From assembly GCA_963728045.1 (NCBI GenBank), contig CAVSIE010000004.1, positions 248,001-312,000 of the forward strand: a stretch of DNA of 64,000 nt, written 5' to 3'. Below the pieces are notes generated by a model. That model did not search any database and was not told the DNA's origin. It saw only the letters and a program-made list of their open reading frames with translations. This stretch comes from VRUE01 sp963728045. Its GTDB lineage: Bacteria > Actinomycetota > Thermoleophilia > Solirubrobacterales > 70-9. Shown one piece after another: positions 57,235-64,000 of the stretch. The number at the start of each line of letters is the position of its first letter. Position 1 is the first letter of the stretch. Made by a program: the position numbers and the translations under genes.

Positions 57235-58620
57235 TCAGCTCCACTCCCTGATGTCGACGAAGTGTCCCTCGATCGCCGCCGCCGCCGCCATCCTAGGGCT
57301 GACCAGGTGGGTCCTCCCCCCCTTGCCCTGCCGCCCCTCGAAGTTGCGGTTCGAGGTCGAGGCGCAGCGCTCGCCCTCCATCAGGATGTCGGGGTTCATG
57401 CCGAGGCACATCGAGCAGCCCGCGTCGCGCCATTCGAAGCCAGCGGAGCGGAAGACGTCGTGCAGGCCATCGGCTTCGGCGGTCGCCTTCACCTGCTGCG
57501 AGCCCGGGACGACCATCGCCCGCACCGAGCCCGCCACCTTGCGACCGGCGACGATCGCAGCAGCCTCGCGCAGGTCCTCGATCCGTGAGTTGGTGCAGGA
57601 GCCGATGAAGACGCGCTCCGGGGCGACCTCGGTCATCGGCGTACCGGCCTCGAGTCCCATGTAGGCGAGGGCGCGTTCGGCCGACTCGCGGTCGGCAGGC
57701 GAGTCCATAGCCGCCGGGTCGGGGACCGCCTCGGTCACCTCGACCACCATCCCCGGGGTCGTGCCCCAGGTCACCATCGGCGAGATGCTCGAGGCGTCGA
57801 TCTCGACCTCGGTGTCGAAGCTGGCGCCGGGGTCGGTCGGCAGCTGACGCCAGCGCTCGACCGCAGCGTCGAAGTCGGTGGGCGCCGCCGGTCGGCCGCG
57901 GACCCACTCGAAGGTGGTTTCGTCTGGGGCGATCATGCCAGCGCGCCCGCCGGCCTCGATCGTCATGTTGCAAATCGTCATCCGGCCGGGCATCTCCAGC
58001 GCCTCGATCGCCGGCCCCGCGTACTCGACCGCGTGGCCGACCATGCCGCCGGTGCCGAGTCGGCCGATCGTCGCCAGGATCAGATCCTTGGGCGTGACGC
58101 CGGCGCCAAGCTCGCCGCCGTAGGAGATTCGCATCGTCTTCGGCCGCTTCTGGACCAGGCACTGCGTCGCCAGCACGTGCTCTACCTCGGAGGTGCCGAT
58201 GCCGAAGGCGAGCGCGCCGAAGGCGCCGTGGGTCGAGGTATGGCTGTCGCCGCAGACGATCGTCATTCCCGGTTGGGACACCCCCAGCTCCGGGCCGATC
58301 ACGTGGACGATGCCCTGCCGATCGGAGCCGAGCGAGTAGATCGGGATGCCGAACTCCTCGCAGTTTTGCTCCAGCGTCTCGACCTGGACTCGGGAGAGCT
58401 GGTCGGCGATCAGCCGCGCCGCCTTGGTCCCGTCGGTGGGGACGTTGTGGTCGGCCGTGGCCAGAGTCTTGTCCGGGCGGCGCGCCTGGCGGCCGGCCAT
58501 GCGCAGGCCGTCGAAGGCCTGTGGGGAGGTCACCTCGTGGACCAGGTGCAGGTCGATGTAGATCAGCCCGTCGGAGACCGAGTGCGCCTCCCAAATCTTG
58601 TCGAACATCGTTTGCGGCAT
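57235..58620 (-). CDS. leuC: 3-isopropylmalate dehydratase, large subunit
   Basis: 461 residues of the aconitase family. The cluster Cys are in FIGSCTNSRIEDL and CSMCLGMNPD, and VCGDSHTSTHGAFG is present. Its ATG overlaps the XRE-regulator TGA (ATGA), so the regulator and the enzyme are co-translated. Confidence 0.96.
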   Translation of the reverse strand: MPQTMFDKIWEAHSVSDGLIYIDLHLVHEVTSPQAFDGLRMAGRQARRPDKTLATADHNVPTDGTKAARLIADQLSRVQVETLEQNCEEFGIPIYSLGSDRQGIVHVIGPELGVSQPGMTIVCGDSHTSTHGAFGALAFGIGTSEVEHVLATQCLVQKRPKTMRISYGGELGAGVTPKDLILATIGRLGTGGMVGHAVEYAGPAIEALEMPGRMTICNMTIEAGGRAGMIAPDETTFEWVRGRPAAPTDFDAAVERWRQLPTDPGASFDTEVEIDASSISPMVTWGTTPGMVVEVTEAVPDPAAMDSPADRESAERALAYMGLEAGTPMTEVAPERVFIGSCTNSRIEDLREAAAIVAGRKVAGSVRAMVVPGSQQVKATAEADGLHDVFRSAGFEWRDAGCSMCLGMNPDILMEGERCASTSNRNFEGRQGKGGRTHLVSPRMAAAAAIEGHFVDIREWS

Positions 58621-59249
58621 CAGCTCCTCCTCAGCCCAGCGGCGATCACGGCGAGGAAGCGGGTCGGCTCCTCGCCATCGTTCTCGAAATGATGCGGCAG
58701 ATCCGCGTCAAAGGTGACGCTGTCGCCTTCGGCAAGCTCGTGACGCGTCCCCTCGACGAAGAGGACCAGGTCGCCTGCGAGGATCACGGCGGTCTCGCGA
58801 CTGCCCGGCTCGTGCATCGGCGGGTCAGCAGGCCCACCAGTCGTCGCGCCCGGCTCCAGCGTGTGCACCGAGACATCGGCGCGCTGCCCGGGAAGAGGCG
58901 GGGTCAGCTCCTCGAAGCGGTGGCCGCCTCGCTCATAGCGGCGTCGGCCGCCAGCCCGGCTGATCGTCACGTGCTCACCCTCGTCGAGCCGCAACAGTTG
59001 CGAGAGCGTCAGCTCCAGCCCCGAGGCGATCTTCTCGGCGACCACCAAGGTCGGGCTGGTCTCTCCCCGCTCCACCTGGGAGAGCATCGGCGCACTTACC
59101 CCGCTGCGCTCAGCCAAATCCCGCAGCGACAGCCCCATCGCCTCACGCAGGGCCTTGACGCGGGGACCGACCGCGGGCGCAGTGTCAGCCTGTCGTGCAG
59201 CCGGGCGGCTCGGCGCCCGGGTAGCAGTGGTCGTCTCGGTGGCGCTCAT
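58620..59249 (-). CDS. XRE-family transcription regulator with C-terminal cupin domain
   Basis: 209 residues. The helix-turn-helix lies at about 28-80 (LRDLAERSGVSAPMLSQVERGETSPTL, read in parts), and a cupin sensor domain at about 120-205 (PGSRETAVILAGDL, GDSVTFDADLPHHFEN). Such HTH-cupin proteins sense small molecules and often control their own operon. Placed directly before leuC, it may regulate leucine synthesis. A near-palindrome ACGAACGTTTGT lies 18 bp upstream of its start. Confidence 0.92.
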   Translation of the reverse strand: MSATETTTATRAPSRPAARQADTAPAVGPRVKALREAMGLSLRDLAERSGVSAPMLSQVERGETSPTLVVAEKIASGLELTLSQLLRLDEGEHVTISRAGGRRRYERGGHRFEELTPPLPGQRADVSVHTLEPGATTGGPADPPMHEPGSRETAVILAGDLVLFVEGTRHELAEGDSVTFDADLPHHFENDGEEPTRFLAVIAAGLRRS

Positions 59250-60217
59250 CTGCAGCGTACGCTATCACGAACGTTTGTATCTGGAGAGAGCTGCTGGCTA
59301 GGTAAGGCGAGGAGGGTTCGGAGGTCAGCGGCTATCTCCTCGGGGATTTCGTGCAGGTGGCGCCAGGTCACCCTAGGGCCTCGATAGCCGGCCGCGAGCA
59401 AGCGCCGGTCGCGATCCCGGTCTCCCTCGAAGGCTTGGCGAGTGCCGTGCGTGGCGTAGCCGTCGAGCTCGACGATAACCTTCTGCGCCGGCCAGAGACA
59501 GTCGACCTGGTAGCGGCGCGAGCCGATCGTCAGCCAAGCGTTGAGCCAAGGTCGCGGGAACCTATATCGGTCGAGGAAGGTAAGGAAGTCCGCCTCCAGC
59601 TCCTCACGAGTGACTCCGTCGGGGAGGTCGCGGAGGCGACGTAGACACTCGCGGACCATCCGGCTGCCGTGGCGGCGCGGGTAGCGCGCGAGCAGGTCGG
59701 TGAGCGATAGCGCGTCGTACAGCCGCAGCCTTTCCACTTGGCGCAAGGCCTGCTCAACCCGACTGATCGGTTCCACCGCCGCGAGGTCGAAGACCGTGCG
59801 GGGCGCCGTCGTCACCGGAATCCCGTGGCGTTCCGTTACCTCGTCTGCAGGTAGGACAGCGAAGTGGCGCCGGATGCGCCCGCGTGAGCGGGTCTTCGAC
59901 GGCGCCGTCACCTCGATTGCACCTGAGACGCCACGGATACCCCAGAGGGCTGCAGCCGTGCGGTGGCTGAGAACCGCTTCCGGCCCACAGAGGAGCACAG
60001 CCGCCATCCACCTCGCCTCACACGAGAGGACCCGATGGCCAACCGCGTAGACGCCACGGTGCAAGCGATGCAGGCGTCCCGATCGCAGGCGCCACTCAAT
60101 CGCTTCTTCCCCTACCCCGAGAGAGAGCAACTGTTGCCTCGTCACCACCCCATGCTGCCCTTCCGCCAAGTCCGCAATCCGCGCGTCCGCGGCACGCGTC
60201 TGTCCCAGCCCTTCCAT
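59246..60217 (-). CDS. AbiEi-like winged-helix plus DUF559 nuclease-like protein
   Basis: 323 residues. The N-terminus (VVTRQQLLSLGVGEEAIEWRL, then GVYAVGHRV) resembles the AbiEi-type antitoxin winged helix. The C-terminal DUF559 domain has the nuclease-like pattern YQVDCLWPAQKVIVELDGYA and a late ERDRDRxL-like segment (EGDRDRDRRLLAAGYRG). This fusion is common and multi-copy in actinobacteria. Its function is unknown. No AbiEii toxin is adjacent. The start at 60217 is the ATG before GLGQTRAAD. It overlaps the XRE gene by 4 bases. Confidence 0.85.
   Translation of the reverse strand: MEGLGQTRAADARIADLAEGQHGVVTRQQLLSLGVGEEAIEWRLRSGRLHRLHRGVYAVGHRVLSCEARWMAAVLLCGPEAVLSHRTAAALWGIRGVSGAIEVTAPSKTRSRGRIRRHFAVLPADEVTERHGIPVTTAPRTVFDLAAVEPISRVEQALRQVERLRLYDALSLTDLLARYPRRHGSRMVRECLRRLRDLPDGVTREELEADFLTFLDRYRFPRPWLNAWLTIGSRRYQVDCLWPAQKVIVELDGYATHGTRQAFEGDRDRDRRLLAAGYRGPRVTWRHLHEIPEEIAADLRTLLALPSQQLSPDTNVRDSVRCR
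59267..59278. promoter_or_regulatory. Putative operator of the XRE-cupin regulator
   Basis: ACGAACGTTTGT is a 12-bp near-perfect palindrome (one asymmetric pair) 18 bp before the XRE start, inside the 3' end of the DUF559 gene. Autoregulatory binding is inferred from position and symmetry only. Confidence 0.35.
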
Positions 60218-60278
60218 AACCCGAGTAAGAGCAGACGCGTGAGAAACTCGCCCCTTCGTGGGGCACGAAAGGTCGGTC

Positions 60279-61865
60279 TTACGGGCCGGGAGTGCGCTCC
60301 ACCACAGCCTCGGCGGTCGCCGCCTCGGCCTCGCGGATCGCAGCGCCCTCCAGGGCGTTGGAGAGCGCTCGAACATAGGCGCGAGCCGAGGCCTCGAGGA
60401 TGTCTGTGGCGACGCCCTGGCCGGTGGCAAGACGGCCGGCGGCGCGCAGCATCACCGTCACCTGGCCGAGCGCATCCTCCCCCCCGGTCACGGCCTCGAC
60501 CGTGTACTGGCGCAGATCGCACTCGGTCTCGGTCGCCTGCTGAATCGCGTGGAAGATCGCATCGACGGGGCCATCGCCGCTCGACTCGCCCACCGCCTCC
60601 TCGCCGGAGGGCATCTTCACCGCGACCCGAGCCAGCGGCTCGCGCCGCGAGCCCGCCTCGACCTCGAACCAGGCCAGCTCGTGGGCATCGGCCTTCTCGC
60701 GCATCTCGTCGGAGACGATCGCCTCCAGGTCGAGCGCGGTGACCTGCTTCTTGCGGTCGGCGATCTCCTTGAAGCGCTTGAAGGCGGCATTCAGCGCGTT
60801 GCCCTCGACCTCGAAGCCGAGCTGCTCCAGCGCGTCGCGCAGGGCGTGGCGGCCGGAGTGCTTGCCGAGCACGATCGAGTTCGACTCGAGGCCGACTTCG
60901 GTCGCATCCATGATCTCGTAGGTGGTGCGCTCCTTCAGCACCCCGTCTTGGTGGATCCCGGACTCGTGGGCGAAGGCGTTGCGGCCGACCACCGCCTTGT
61001 TGGGCTGCACCTGGTAGCCGGTCAGGCGCGAGACCATACGGCTCGTCCGGGCCAGCTCACGGGTGTTGACGCCCGTGCTGAGCCCGTGCAGGTCTTCGCG
61101 AGTGCGGACCAGCATCACGATCTCCTCCAGCGAGCAGTTGCCAGCCCGCTCGCCGATCCCGTTGACCGCGCACTCGACCTGACGCGCCCCGGCCAGCAGC
61201 CCGGCGTAGGAGTTGGCCACTGCCAGCCCCAGGTCGTCGTGACAGTGAACCGACAGCTCAACCTCGCGCAGCGCGGGCGCCAACTCGTAGAGGCGGCTGA
61301 AGTACTCGGCGTACTCCTCGGGTGTGGTGTAGCCGACCGTGTCGGGGATGTTCACTACGTTTGCGCCCTCTTCGACCGCGATCGCGCATACCTCGGCGGT
61401 GAACTCGACGTCGGCGCGGGTCGCGTCCATCGGCGAGAACTCGACGTCCTCGCAGTAGGACTTGGCCAGCGCCACCGCGGCGCGTGCCTGACCCTTGACA
61501 TCTTTGCGGTCCGTCTGCAGCTGGTGCTCGATGTGGATGTCCGAGGTGGAGATGAAGGTGTGAATGCGCGGCCTTTGCGAGTCCTTGATCGCCCCCCAGG
61601 CCGCGTCGATATCGGCCTTGTGAGTGCGGGCCAGGCCGCAGATGGTCGGTCCCTCGACGTTGCGGGCGATCGCCTCGACCGCCTCGAAGTCGCCGGGCGA
61701 GGTGATCGGGAAGCCGGCCTCGATCACGTCCACCCCCAGGCGGGCGAGCTGCTGGGCGATCTCCACCTTCTCGGCGGTGTTCAGCGAGATACCGGGTGAC
61801 TGCTCGCCGTCGCGGAGCGTCGTGTCGAATATGTGGACGCGATTTGCGTCGTCTGCGGATGCCAC
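60279..61865 (-). CDS. leuA: 2-isopropylmalate synthase
   Basis: 528 residues. It has DTTLRDGEQSPGISL, HCHDDLGLAVANSYAG and NGIGERAGNCSLEE in the catalytic barrel, and a C-terminal leucine-sensing domain ending around DILEASARAYVRALSNAL. It starts leucine synthesis. The GTG at 61865 is preceded by GGAGGAGGAACG. A leucine-rich leader peptide lies 66 bp upstream. Confidence 0.96.
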   Translation of the reverse strand: MASADDANRVHIFDTTLRDGEQSPGISLNTAEKVEIAQQLARLGVDVIEAGFPITSPGDFEAVEAIARNVEGPTICGLARTHKADIDAAWGAIKDSQRPRIHTFISTSDIHIEHQLQTDRKDVKGQARAAVALAKSYCEDVEFSPMDATRADVEFTAEVCAIAVEEGANVVNIPDTVGYTTPEEYAEYFSRLYELAPALREVELSVHCHDDLGLAVANSYAGLLAGARQVECAVNGIGERAGNCSLEEIVMLVRTREDLHGLSTGVNTRELARTSRMVSRLTGYQVQPNKAVVGRNAFAHESGIHQDGVLKERTTYEIMDATEVGLESNSIVLGKHSGRHALRDALEQLGFEVEGNALNAAFKRFKEIADRKKQVTALDLEAIVSDEMREKADAHELAWFEVEAGSRREPLARVAVKMPSGEEAVGESSGDGPVDAIFHAIQQATETECDLRQYTVEAVTGGEDALGQVTVMLRAAGRLATGQGVATDILEASARAYVRALSNALEGAAIREAEAATAEAVVERTPGP

Positions 61866-61931
61866 CGTTCCTCCTCCTTCTCTACTCCGTTCGAATGACC
61901 TTGTCTCTCGCGGCTCTCGCGCCGCCCAGCG
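61866..61931 (-). promoter_or_regulatory. leuA attenuator region
   Basis: Between the leader peptide stop and leuA. GCGGC-gcgaga-GCCGC can form a stem, and GCGCGAG here also complements CTCGCGC in the leader, giving alternative pairings. The leuA ribosome-binding region AGAAGGAGGAGG is partly complementary to the leader's CTTCTCCTTCTCCTCC Leu codons. A CCCCC-ttcg-GGGGG hairpin spans the end of the leader. Confidence 0.55.
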
Positions 61932-61991
61932 CTATTCCCCCCGAAGGGGGAGGAGAAGGAGAAGCGCGAGGCTGTCGAGCCGGTGCGTCAT
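61932..61991 (-). CDS. leuA leader peptide, 19 aa, 8 leucines
   Basis: MTHRLDSLALLLLLPLRGE: eight of 19 residues are Leu, five in a row. The stop lies 66 bp upstream of leuA. This is the layout of leucine attenuators, in which ribosome stalling at Leu codons changes leader RNA folding. The ribosome-binding site is weak (GTGGA). It is too short for standard gene finders. Confidence 0.7.
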   Translation of the reverse strand: MTHRLDSLALLLLLPLRGE

Positions 61992-62034
61992 TCGTCCACG
62001 CAGGGTAGCGCAGAATCGGGCTTCATCGGCAGCG

Positions 62035-63449
62035 TTGCGTAGGCTGCCGCGCATCGAGGCCTCGCAGGAACGCGCCAACTGGCTCGCCCTCTTCGCGATG
62101 GGGATCGCCGTAGTGGTGATCGCCAACGATTTCTCCGCGATCAACGTCGCCCTCCCCACCATGGAAGAGGACTTCGACACGAACATCAACACGATCCAGT
62201 GGGTGGTGAATGCCTACGCCCTCACCTTCGGGGTGATGATCGTCACCGGCGGACGGCTGGCCGACATGTTCGGTCGCCGCAACGCCTTCTTCCTCGGCGC
62301 CGCGATCTTCGCCTCGATGTCAGCGCTGGGAGGGGCCGCCCAGTCGGAGGCCTGGCTGATCGCCTGCCGAACCCTGATGGGGATCGGCGGCGCCCTGATG
62401 TGGCCGGCGATCCTCGGCATGACCTTCGCGATCCTGCCGACGGAGAAGGCGGGGCTGGCGGGCGGGATCATCCTCGGCGCCGCCGGCCTCGGCAACGCGG
62501 TCGGGCCGCTGATCGGCGGCGTCCTCACCGATGCGCTCAGCTGGCGCTGGATCTTCTTCCTCAACGTGCCGATCTCGATCTTCGCGGTCCTCGTCACCTA
62601 TTTCCTGGTTCGCGTCAAGGAGCCGGAAGCGGCCGACCAGAGGATCGACTACGCGGGGATCGCCGCCCTCTCGGTGGGGCTGGTGTCGCTGCTGATCGCC
62701 CTCGACCAGGTCGCCGACTGGGGCTGGGGCGACCCGAGGGTGATCGGCCTACTGACAGTGGCGGCCCTGCTGATCGCCGCCTTCGTGCCGATCGAGCGCC
62801 GCGCCGGCACGCACGCGCTGGTGCCGCGCGAGGTGATGCGCAACCACAGTTTCTCCGCCTCCTGCGTGGCGATCCTCTTCATGTCGGCGACTTTCTTCGC
62901 CTCGCTGCTCTACCTGCCTCAGTTCATGGAGCATCAGTTCGGCTACTCGCCGCTCGAAGCCGGCGTCGGCATCCTCCCCTTCCTCGGCGTCTTCGCCCTG
63001 GTCTCCTCATTGCCGGGTCCCTCTACAACCGTCTCGGCGCCAAGCTACTGGCGGTCTTCGGCGCCGGCTGTATCACCCTGGCGCCCTTCCTCTTCTCGCA
63101 AGTCGACAGCGGCTCCGGCTACGGGGCGCTGATCCCCGGCATGGTCGTGCTTGGCATCGGGATCGGCAGCTTCTACCCGACGGCGACGACCGCCGGGGTC
63201 ACCTCGGTCGACGAATCGCAGACCAGCCTCGCCGGCGGCATCGTCTACATGTTCCAGATCGCCGGCGGCTCGATCGGGCTGGGGCTGACGACCACGGTCT
63301 TCTCCGGTCAGGACTCCTTTGCCGACGGCATCCAGGCCGCCTTCCGGCTCGACGCGGCGCTCTCGCTGGTCGGCTTCCTGGTCGCCCTGCTCTTCGTCGG
63401 CGGGCGGCTACTGGGTGGGCGGCGCACCGCCACCGAGCCCGCCGGATAG
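62035..63449 (+). pseudogene. MFS drug/solute transporter (DHA2-like), apparent frameshift
   Basis: A 14-helix-type major facilitator. It has NDFSAINVALPTMEEDF, the loop GGRLADMFGRRNAFF and the motif C region GAAGLGNAVGPLIGG. The reading frame breaks near 63007 (after ...FALVS). The rest (IAGSLYNRLGAKLLAVFGA to TATEPAG) continues in another frame to 63449. One missing base explains this. Restored, it would be about 471 residues. The TTG start at 62035 is a guess. Substrate unknown. It could be a sequencing error rather than true decay. Confidence 0.8.
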
Positions 63450-63459
63450 GCGGAGGGCG

Positions 63460-64000
63460 CTACGGCGTAAGCCGGCGAACGGAGTCGTCGCCGCTGCCGG
63501 TGTGGACGACGTCCTTGCCCGTGGGACCGGCGAGGATGACGTCGTCGCCAGAGCCGCCCGAGTGGAGGTCGTCGCCAGGACCGCCGCCGACGTAGTCGTC
63601 GCCGCTGCCACCGAACAGGTCGTCGTCTCCCGTCCAGCCCACGAGGAGGTCATCGCCGATGCCGCCGACGAGGCGATCGTCGCCGGTCCCCCCGAGAAGC
63701 TTGTCGGGGCCGGAGCCGCCAGTCAGCGTGTCGTTGCCGGAGCCGCCGCGCATCGTGACCGGGATCATCACGGCCTTGGCAACCGTGACTTGGTCGTCAC
63801 CGCCGTCGGCGTTGATTTCAAAGCCGCCAATCGACGGGGCCGCACAGAGCAGCTCGTTGGGGTTCCCTTCGGGGTTGGAGCAGACGGTGCCTCCGACTTC
63901 GAGTGGGACGACGGAGTCGATCACGTAGGTACGGCCGTCCGGCGTCAGCCAGATCTTGATCACGTTCGAAGCGGAGCCGCCGGCGAGCAGCACGTTGAAC
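63460..64000 (-). CDS. RTX-like calcium-binding repeat protein, C-terminal part (partial)
   Basis: The start lies beyond the window, leaving about 180 residues. From about the middle it carries at least nine nonapeptide repeats of the hemolysin type (GGSGNDTLT, GGTGDDRLV, GGIGDDLLV, GGSGDDYVG), which bind calcium and form a beta-roll. Such proteins are usually secreted. The part before the repeats has one Cys pair and no recognised domain. It is convergent with the MFS gene. Confidence 0.85.
   Translation of the reverse strand, partial: FNVLLAGGSASNVIKIWLTPDGRTYVIDSVVPLEVGGTVCSNPEGNPNELLCAAPSIGGFEINADGGDDQVTVAKAVMIPVTMRGGSGNDTLTGGSGPDKLLGGTGDDRLVGGIGDDLLVGWTGDDDLFGGSGDDYVGGGPGDDLHSGGSGDDVILAGPTGKDVVHTGSGDDSVRRLTP

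Noticed and set aside
59246..60217. A complete AbiE toxin-antitoxin system
   Set aside because: Only the AbiEi-like winged helix is present, fused to DUF559. There is no AbiEii nucleotidyltransferase gene beside it.

Overview
The window is high-GC DNA from a deep-branching actinobacterium, most likely of the class Thermoleophilia (Solirubrobacterales-like). This placement is inferred from gene content. A GarA-type FHA protein sits beside an FtsR-type MerR regulator, with a single-motif RsiG-like protein next to them. SepF, a wax-ester/triacylglycerol synthase, a short HisG with HisZ, and an rrn operon without spacer tRNAs are also present. A 16S rRNA placement (43865-45411, minus strand) would settle it.

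Layout. 1-9600: a mixed section with a partial thiolase, ccdA, a small unknown protein, a cupin, DNA polymerase IV, a WS/DGAT acyltransferase, a secreted zinc metalloprotease candidate, nadE, a hotdog thioesterase, and a membrane protein joining a sigma-region-4-like helix-turn-helix to an RskA-like outer domain. 9619-17038 (minus): an alkyl-DHAP-synthase-like flavoenzyme, a SRPBCC protein, the ftsR-garA-rsiG-pgsA-proS group, and ispG. 17144-19842 (plus): two tandem secreted Ig-like repeat proteins. 19839-39135 (minus): about 19 kb of co-directional housekeeping genes. From the upstream end these are murA, hisZ-hisG-hisD-hisB-hisH-hisA-hisF, cca, pgeF, yggS, sepF, proC, yggT, lspA, a pseudouridine synthase, rpsB-tsf-pyrH-frr-uppS-cdsA-dxr-rseP. 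40425-45411 (minus): a 16S-23S-5S operon with terminator and processing stems. 45671-49025: tyrS and a class A PBP, transcribed divergently. 49026-61991 (minus): a branched-chain amino acid supercluster, leuA with a Leu-rich leader peptide, a DUF559/AbiEi-like gene, an XRE-cupin regulator, leuC, leuD, a Tam-like methyltransferase, leuB, ilvE, cimA, then a DegT aminotransferase, argH and a DNA glycosylase. 62035-64000: an MFS transporter with an apparent frameshift and the C-terminus of an RTX-like repeat protein.

The genes form coherent sets. IspG and Dxr belong to the MEP isoprenoid pathway that feeds UppS. CdsA supplies CDP-diacylglycerol to PgsA. MurA, UppS and the PBP serve wall synthesis. 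LeuA, CimA, LeuBCD and IlvE cover leucine synthesis and the citramalate route to 2-oxobutyrate.

Most notable: (i) an 86-bp palindromic repeat present once between genes and once in frame inside the rpsB tail, with a 25-bp fragment in frame in a third gene; (ii) a leucine leader peptide before leuA whose Leu codons are complementary to the leuA ribosome-binding site; (iii) a single-motif RsiG-like c-di-GMP-dependent anti-sigma candidate beside garA and ftsR; (iv) a methyltransferase inside the leu cluster that may act on 3-isopropylmalate. Two genes (dxr and the MFS transporter) carry single-base frameshifts that could be assembly errors.
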